From NCBI GenBank assembly GCA_029862285.1, contig JAOTXR010000030.1, positions 1 to 11,179 of the forward strand: a stretch of DNA of 11,179 bases, written 5' to 3'. Under the pieces are notes generated by a model. That model ran no database searches. It saw only the letters and a program-made list of their open reading frames with translations, and was not told the DNA's origin. Within the stretch, counting starts at the first letter, position 1. Each line of letters begins with the position of its first letter. Below, in pieces: positions 4,682 to 11,179 of this stretch. The DNA is from Gammaproteobacteria bacterium. GTDB lineage: Bacteria; Pseudomonadota; Gammaproteobacteria; Steroidobacterales; JABDKV01. The position numbers and the translations under genes were made by a program.

Positions 4682-7054
4682 TCAGGGAAGCTCGCAATCG
4701 TTGGGTATACCACTGGGCCCCGGTGCGCCCAGGAACTGATCTCGCATCATTACCAGGTCGAGGAAGTCGACATAATCACTGTTGTCGAAATCGGCATCGG
4801 CATTCCAGGACGCCGTGCCGGGCCGGGTCAGAAATGCGGTGCGTAATACAGAAACGTCGTTAAAGTCGACCAGGCAGTTATTCGACGGGTCGATATCCGC
4901 ATCGCATGCATTGCCGATGCCGTCGCCATCGGTGTCGATCTGAGCCGGATTGCTCGCGGCCACACAATTATCCTGCCCGTCCGGCAGGCCGTCGGTATCG
5001 GCATCGTCCGGCACTGAACACTGGAAACCGGTACTGCCCAGCAGAGCGACATCGTCTATCGCCCACCACCAATCCAGGAAGGCGCCATAGTAGCGAAACT
5101 TGACTTCCAGATCGGCTGCGGCCCACTGGCTAATATCCAGGCTGACACTGCCACTGGCGTCCGCCCCGGAGAAGTTGGCGACATTTAGCCATCCGCCCAG
5201 GGTTGCCGCCGAACGCACGTCGATATCGGCCTGCTCGTTGGCACCCAGTTCGTACCAGTTGAAGTCATGGGTGAACTGCAGCACGACACGTTGATAACCC
5301 GAGGCGTCGACGGCAGGCATGAGCAGCTCTTCATCCATCAGGCCGTCGTGTAGATCCGAGTCAGCGATCAGAAACGGCGCCGTCAATGGCAACGGCCGGT
5401 TGCCCGGGTTATCAGCGGACCAGGTCTGGGCCACCCCGGCCCCGGTGCCCAGATCGTTTACTGTCCATTCGGGCGGAATACCAATACTGAAGTCTGCAAA
5501 CGCCACCGTTTCGAAATTTTCCACACCCAGGTTTGAAATGATCTGCGCGGCGCCGGCAAACTGACCCTGATCAGTTAGTAGTGGATCCATCCCGATGGCG
5601 ATCAGGTCGCCACACTGTGCGCTGGCGTCGATTTCGAACCGGATACTCCCGGCCGCCTCTGTGGTTTCGTTTGCCACAACGGTGCCGAAACTGGCGATCG
5701 TATCGAGCAGCGTGATGTTCGCTTCGTTTTCGGATAACAGCGTAATCGTTCCTGCGGCATTTGTAATCGAACCGCTGCAGCTTACATTTAGCACCCTTGG
5801 CACAAATGACCAGGTCTCGCCGGGTTCGGGCACACCGTTGGTATTGCCGACCAGCTCCACCAGGGGCCCCGGCTGAGCCGGCACCAGATTATCGGTCTCG
5901 GTGCATAGATAGGATTCGATAAGCGGGTGCAAATCGGTCATCAACATTCCACGATTGCGCTCGGCCGGATTCGAACAGCCGCCGCAGTGATGCAGACCAA
6001 CCAGCGCATCATCGGATTCTCTGAATATCGGCGATCCGGAGCTGCCACTTTCGGTATCCAGCGTGTTCCAGTAACGCAGGACGGTCCCATCTACCTCTGA
6101 GTCACTCCCGTGGGTGATTTCGTGTGGCCGGCCTGACGGATGCTGCACGATGTACAGCGTCTCGCCATCGCTCAGCGGTGTGGTATCGGGCTGGACGTAT
6201 CCAAATGTCGTGGCTGGTTCGCCAATAACCGAAGTCAGGCTGAAATCGAATTGCCCGGGGCCCGCATCGCAGTCAAGCAACGGCTCTGATTCGAGCACTT
6301 GATCGCAACGAAAGCTCACCCAATCCTGTATTGGCGCCGAACCATCATTACAGCCGGTTCGATAGTGGTGAAAGACGTACTCTGTATTGTCGCACTGCGC
6401 CTGGCTGGCTACGCAGTGATTGTTTGTCAGTATGTAGTTGCGTGGCGATATATTGGAACCCGAACAATACATTGCTACGTCGGCATCCTGGCCGACACTC
6501 ATTACGCCAACCGATGCCTGGACGTTGCTCCACTTCGCGGCATCATCCTGGTAACAAATTGCGTCCTCAAAATCGGGTGCACCACACAGGCTACGTTCGC
6601 TCATGCCACTGGCAGCCAGCATCGCGGCGTTCCCGGCAATAACCTTGTCAACGGTAAACGGCAGACGCCGGTAGCTTTCCTGAAACACAAACTCCAGAAC
6701 CGCGCCGTCGCCTGGTACTGACAACGCCCAAAATGTACCCATATTCCTGGGGCCGCGACCGGCAATGGTCTCGATTACCCGGCCCTCCGGGGTGCGGACT
6801 AACAGTCGATCTTTGGCTCGCAGATTGACATTGACCAGGTGAATTTTCAGAAATGAGGCGCCGGGTAGCCGCACTGTCTGCGACCAGGTCCAGCCGCCGG
6901 CACTGCGCCGGGATTGGGCCAGATCCGGTTCGATCTTCACGGATTGCGATTGACCCACTACTGTCGCGCGGCTGTCGACAAGTTCTTTGCCCGCCAGCGC
7001 CTGGGCGGCGGCGAGCGCGAACAGCAATGCGATGACCGTGTTTCTTCGTGTCAT
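4682..7054 (-). CDS. Secreted trypsin-like serine protease with calcium-repeat and dockerin-like C-terminus
   Basis: A 790-residue exported protein. Residues 1-21 are a Sec signal peptide (TRR, then a hydrophobic core ending ALA). Residues about 50-130 look like a small beta domain of the kind found ahead of secreted lysyl-endopeptidase-like enzymes. The protease domain spans about 175-385, with probable triad His213 (LTNNHCVAS), Asp270 (GQFDFSL) and Ser339 (ESGSSGSPIF). Many cysteines suggest disulfides and folding outside the cytoplasm. Residues about 395-490 form a beta-sandwich-like region (GVPEPGETWSF). Residues about 510-675 form a jelly-roll-like region ending RYYGAFLDWWWAIDDVALLG. Residues 683-720 are thrombospondin type 3-like Asp-rich calcium repeats, and 725-775 are two dockerin/EF-hand-like segments, with a PGPSG tail. 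The substrate is unknown. A terminator follows at 4621-4646. No clear Shine-Dalgarno precedes ATG 7054. Confidence 0.9.
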   Translation of the reverse strand: MTRRNTVIALLFALAAAQALAGKELVDSRATVVGQSQSVKIEPDLAQSRRSAGGWTWSQTVRLPGASFLKIHLVNVNLRAKDRLLVRTPEGRVIETIAGRGPRNMGTFWALSVPGDGAVLEFVFQESYRRLPFTVDKVIAGNAAMLAASGMSERSLCGAPDFEDAICYQDDAAKWSNVQASVGVMSVGQDADVAMYCSGSNISPRNYILTNNHCVASQAQCDNTEYVFHHYRTGCNDGSAPIQDWVSFRCDQVLESEPLLDCDAGPGQFDFSLTSVIGEPATTFGYVQPDTTPLSDGETLYIVQHPSGRPHEITHGSDSEVDGTVLRYWNTLDTESGSSGSPIFRESDDALVGLHHCGGCSNPAERNRGMLMTDLHPLIESYLCTETDNLVPAQPGPLVELVGNTNGVPEPGETWSFVPRVLNVSCSGSITNAAGTITLLSENEANITLLDTIASFGTVVANETTEAAGSIRFEIDASAQCGDLIAIGMDPLLTDQGQFAGAAQIISNLGVENFETVAFADFSIGIPPEWTVNDLGTGAGVAQTWSADNPGNRPLPLTAPFLIADSDLHDGLMDEELLMPAVDASGYQRVVLQFTHDFNWYELGANEQADIDVRSAATLGGWLNVANFSGADASGSVSLDISQWAAADLEVKFRYYGAFLDWWWAIDDVALLGSTGFQCSVPDDADTDGLPDGQDNCVAASNPAQIDTDGDGIGNACDADIDPSNNCLVDFNDVSVLRTAFLTRPGTASWNADADFDNSDYVDFLDLVMMRDQFLGAPGPSGIPNDCELP

Positions 7055-7071
7055 GATGCGATGGGCCGGTT

Positions 7072-7094
7072 AAAAAGACATAAGGCTTTGTCTT
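7072..7094 (-). other. Leader hairpin followed by T run, upstream of the protease gene
   Basis: On the minus strand, AAGACA (7094-7089) and TGTCTT (7080-7075) form a 6-bp stem with an 8-base loop, running straight into a short T run. It falls within the presumed 5' leader of the protease mRNA, 18 bases before the ATG. The stem is AT-rich and weak, so an attenuator or translational role is only a possibility. Confidence 0.2.
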
Positions 7095-7123
7095 ACCATG
7101 CTTTTTTTATATAACAGTTGCCC

Positions 7124-7152
7124 AGCATAGGCTCCGTGGCCGCCCCGGTCAA
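7124..7152 (-). promoter_or_regulatory. Sigma70-type promoter candidate for the protease gene
   Basis: On the minus strand, TTGACC (7152-7147) and TATGCT (7129-7124) are separated by exactly 17 bases, close to consensus at both boxes. Transcription would start near 7117, leaving a leader of about 63 bases before ATG 7054. A second AT-rich stretch nearer the gene (TATATAAAA around 7112-7104) could be an alternative. Confidence 0.45.
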
Positions 7153-7199
7153 ACGGGTGCTCGCAATCAGCCGATTACACCCTCGTATCCCACGCAAGC

Positions 7200-7227
7200 T
7201 TACTGTTTTCCAGGGCGTCTATATACT
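7200..7227 (+). promoter_or_regulatory. Promoter candidate for the DUF885 peptidase gene
   Basis: TATACT (7222-7227) is a strong -10, with TTACTG (7200-7205) at 16 bases as a moderate -35. A start near 7234 would leave a leader of about 34 bases to ATG 7268 and would exclude the upstream TTG at 7118 as the initiation codon. Confidence 0.35.
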
Positions 7228-7267
7228 GGACGACCGCAATCCATCTCCGCATACCTGGACAAAAGAA

Positions 7268-9031
7268 ATGAAAGATCTCTTCGCGCTGTTTCTGGCAGTG
7301 CTTATTCTCAGCCCCATCGCCTGCGCGGACAACGACTGGACCGAACGCAGTAACGAGAACGCGCAGTTGTTGCTCGACGTGCTGGCAAAGTTCGGTCCGG
7401 AGGGCGCGGCGGCGCTTGGGGTCGATGGCCTGGACGAAGAGATATTTGATCTGCGCCCAAAACTCCATGAGCGCACACAGAAAGCATCGCGCGACGTGAT
7501 GCGCAAGTTGGTCAAGCGCCTCAGCAACGAAGAGGACTCACGCGTCGCCCAGGACCTCGAAATTCTGGTCAAGGCAATCGAAGACAACTTGCGCACTACT
7601 CAGTTGCAGCATGACAAGCTGTTGCCGTACTTCAACATGACCCAGAATATTTTTCGGGGCCTGCGGGCGCTGATCGACCCACAAATCCCGACCGATCGTT
7701 ATCCGGCTGCTATTGTGCGATTGCGTAAATATGCCGGCATAGAGCGTGGTTACCAGCCCATCACCGAACTCGCAATGGACCGCACCAAAGAACGCTTCGG
7801 GGTCGACGGTCTGATCGGGCCTTATAAAGGGGAAGTCGAACAGGATCTGGCCCGGGCGGACACCTTTATCGATGGCATGCAGGAGCTGCTCGCCAACTCC
7901 CGCCTCGATGGCTGGGAAGAACCCTATGAAACCGTCGCCGGGCAACTGCGTGCTTATAACCAATGGCTGGCGAGTGAACTGCTGCCCCGCGCACGTGAGG
8001 ACTTTCGGCAGCCGCCGGCGCTGTACGAAGATGCGCTGCGCAACTGGGGCGTATACGAAAAGCCGGAGAACCTCATTCGCATGGCCACGCAAGGCTACAT
8101 GAATATCCGCAATGAAATGGAGGCTCTCGCACCACTGGTCGCGGCCCGCAAAGACTATGAAAGTACTGACTATCGCGACGTAATTGCACGGTTAAAAGAA
8201 GAACGAATCCCCGGTAACGAATTGCTGGAGTATTACTACGCCCGACTAAAAGACATCGAGGACTTCATTCGGGAAAATGACCTGGTTACGCTGCCGGAAC
8301 GTGATGCGGGTATCCGCATCGCAACGGCCGCAGAAACTGCCGCACAGCCGGCAGCACACCTGGATATCCCGCGGCTGATCGGCAACACCGGCGAATACCC
8401 GGAATTTGTTTTGCCAAAACTGCAGACAGATGAGGACGGCAACTGGATCGGCAGCGATGACACCTACGAGGCGGGTACCTGGACGCTGACCGCGCATGAG
8501 GCACGACCGGGTCACGAGATGCAGTTTTCAAGCATGCTGGAAACCGGGGTATCCGTCGCACGGGCGATCTTTGCGTTCAATAGCGCGAATGTAGAAGGTT
8601 GGGGACTGTACGCCGAGGCGATTGCGAAACCCTACATGCCGCTGGAAGGCCAGCTGATCTCGCTGCAATACCGGCTGGCGCGGGCGGCACGCATGTTCCT
8701 CGACCCGATGCTCAATCTGGGACGCATCACGCCCGAAGAAGCCAAGCGACTACTGGTCGAAGATGTCGTTTTGGGCGAGAGCTGGGCACAAAACGAGATT
8801 GAACGCTACACCTACCGGATACCTGGCCAAGCGACGGCTTACTACTACGGTTACATGAATATGCAATCCTTGCGTACACGCACCGAACTGGCCCTCAAAG
8901 ACAGGTTCGACCAGCGTGCCTTCCATGATTTCATCCTGGCCCAGGGTTTACTGCCGCCGGACTTGCTGGAAAAAGCCGTGATGGAGCATTTTGTACCGCA
9001 GCAGCTGGAACGAGTTGCGGCCGGGCCCTGA
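7268..9031 (+). CDS. Secreted DUF885-family putative metallopeptidase
   Basis: A 587-residue protein of the DUF885 family, alpha-helical proteins thought to be zinc carboxypeptidase or oligopeptidase-like enzymes. Residues 1-20 form a signal peptide (MKD, hydrophobic core, ACA before the likely cut at 20/21); the cysteine lacks a good lipobox, so a periplasmic or secreted location is more likely than a lipoprotein. The metal-site motif HEARPGHEMQ gives His410, Glu411 and His416, followed by VEGWGLYAE with Glu443 and Glu450 as further likely ligands. This is the typical order for the family, and the length is normal. The reading frame extends upstream to TTG 7118, but the signal peptide and the promoter at 7200-7227 favour ATG 7268, even though no Shine-Dalgarno is obvious. 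It is divergent from the serine protease gene. The substrate is unknown. Confidence 0.9.
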   Translation: MKDLFALFLAVLILSPIACADNDWTERSNENAQLLLDVLAKFGPEGAAALGVDGLDEEIFDLRPKLHERTQKASRDVMRKLVKRLSNEEDSRVAQDLEILVKAIEDNLRTTQLQHDKLLPYFNMTQNIFRGLRALIDPQIPTDRYPAAIVRLRKYAGIERGYQPITELAMDRTKERFGVDGLIGPYKGEVEQDLARADTFIDGMQELLANSRLDGWEEPYETVAGQLRAYNQWLASELLPRAREDFRQPPALYEDALRNWGVYEKPENLIRMATQGYMNIRNEMEALAPLVAARKDYESTDYRDVIARLKEERIPGNELLEYYYARLKDIEDFIRENDLVTLPERDAGIRIATAAETAAQPAAHLDIPRLIGNTGEYPEFVLPKLQTDEDGNWIGSDDTYEAGTWTLTAHEARPGHEMQFSSMLETGVSVARAIFAFNSANVEGWGLYAEAIAKPYMPLEGQLISLQYRLARAARMFLDPMLNLGRITPEEAKRLLVEDVVLGESWAQNEIERYTYRIPGQATAYYYGYMNMQSLRTRTELALKDRFDQRAFHDFILAQGLLPPDLLEKAVMEHFVPQQLERVAAGP

Positions 9032-9084
9032 CAGGCGGGTTGCCAGACGCATGCACCACGATGCGCGGGTGTCTGACTCGAAGC

Positions 9085-9090
9085 TATACT
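9085..9090 (+). promoter_or_regulatory. Possible -10 element for acs
   Basis: TATACT at 9085-9090 lies 34 bases before the acs ATG in the 93-base gap after the DUF885 gene. No good -35 sits at 16-18 bases, so activation by a regulator would be needed if it is real. A short inverted repeat, CGCAT (9048-9052) and ATGCG (9061-9065), lies just upstream. Confidence 0.28.
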
Positions 9091-9124
9091 ATGTGCATCT
9101 GACTTACACCAGGGACAACAAAGA

Positions 9125-11068
<1,944 letters not shown>

Positions 11069-11121
11069 TAGAAGTTGGGTCGACGCCGGATGTCAGATGC
11101 CCGGCATAACGGTCAAAATTT

Positions 11122-11140
11122 TGCATAATGGAAATATGCA
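11122..11140. repeat. Short AT-rich palindrome downstream of acs
   Basis: TGCATA (11122-11127) and TATGCA (11135-11140) are perfect inverted repeats around a 7-base spacer, 24 bases before a possible ATG at 11164. The shape fits a small operator for the next gene, but chance is also reasonable. Bases 11069-11121 contain only a weak CCGG hairpin (11085-11105) with no T tract. Confidence 0.3.
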
Positions 11141-11163
11141 CAAACCGTGATGTATTTAACTGC

Positions 11164-11179
11164 ATGAAAAACCGTTTTG
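11164..11179 (+). CDS. Possible start of a further gene (truncated by the window)
   Basis: ATGAAAAACCGTTTTG at the very end reads MKNRF and could open a plus-strand gene, perhaps one with a signal peptide or membrane start. No Shine-Dalgarno is visible upstream, and there is too little sequence to test it. Confidence 0.22.

Noticed and set aside
7118..7267. N-terminal extension of the DUF885 protein from TTG 7118
   Set aside because: The extension would precede a clear signal peptide starting at ATG 7268, and the likely promoter lies inside it at 7200-7227.
7538..8092. 184-residue minus-strand ORF opposite the DUF885 gene
   Set aside because: It is a shadow of the conserved coding frame, with no start signal or recognisable motif.
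11085..11105. GCCGG...CCGGC hairpin after acs as a terminator
   Set aside because: The stem is only 5 bp with an 11-base loop and no following T run.

Overview
The window looks like an ordinary chromosomal segment of a moderately GC-rich Gammaproteobacterium. This rests on protein character by eye: an Acs whose residue numbering matches the enterobacterial enzyme, a Mip/FkpA-like secreted FKBP, a split YeeE/YedE pair, and a secreted protease with a dockerin-like tail of a kind I associate with marine gammaproteobacterial lineages. I cannot name a genus. There are no tRNA or rRNA genes, no CRISPR array, no insertion sequence and no phage genes.

Layout. Bases 1-54 are probably the 3' end of a plus-strand gene that overlaps, tail to tail, a minus-strand PLP-dependent amino-acid decarboxylase (51-1466). 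A divergent intergenic region leads to a plus-strand group: an exported FKBP prolyl isomerase (1700-2359), a GlsB/YeaQ-type small membrane protein (2387-2638) and a Trm112-family protein (2711-2971). Two copies of a GGGGACAGACC palindrome (2645-2697, and a degenerate copy at 2969-3018) flank the Trm112 gene. The second copy supplies the stop codons of both the Trm112 gene and the convergent DUF6691 gene. On the minus strand, a YeeE/YedE half-protein (3411-3836) and a DUF6691 half-protein (2998-3414) overlap by a GTGA start/stop. Divergent from them is a DoxX-family membrane protein (3916-4377).

Bases 4378-4681 hold a possible 51-residue minus-strand ORF and a clear intrinsic terminator for the large minus-strand gene 4682-7054. 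That gene encodes a secreted trypsin-fold serine protease with a beta-rich middle, thrombospondin type 3-like calcium repeats and a dockerin-like C-terminus. Divergent from it is a secreted DUF885 putative metallopeptidase (7268-9031), followed by acetyl-CoA synthetase acs (9125-11068). The last 110 bases are non-coding, with a small palindrome and perhaps the start of another gene.

Functional reading. Most genes look like independent housekeeping or accessory transcription units. Two weak themes appear. One is extracytoplasmic protein handling: the FKBP, the serine protease and the DUF885 peptidase all have signal peptides. The other is sulfur-compound transport or redox: the YeeE/DUF6691 pair divergent from DoxX. 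I see no convincing evidence of a new multi-gene system. The most distinctive local feature is the REP-like palindrome pair that has become part of the ends of neighbouring genes.
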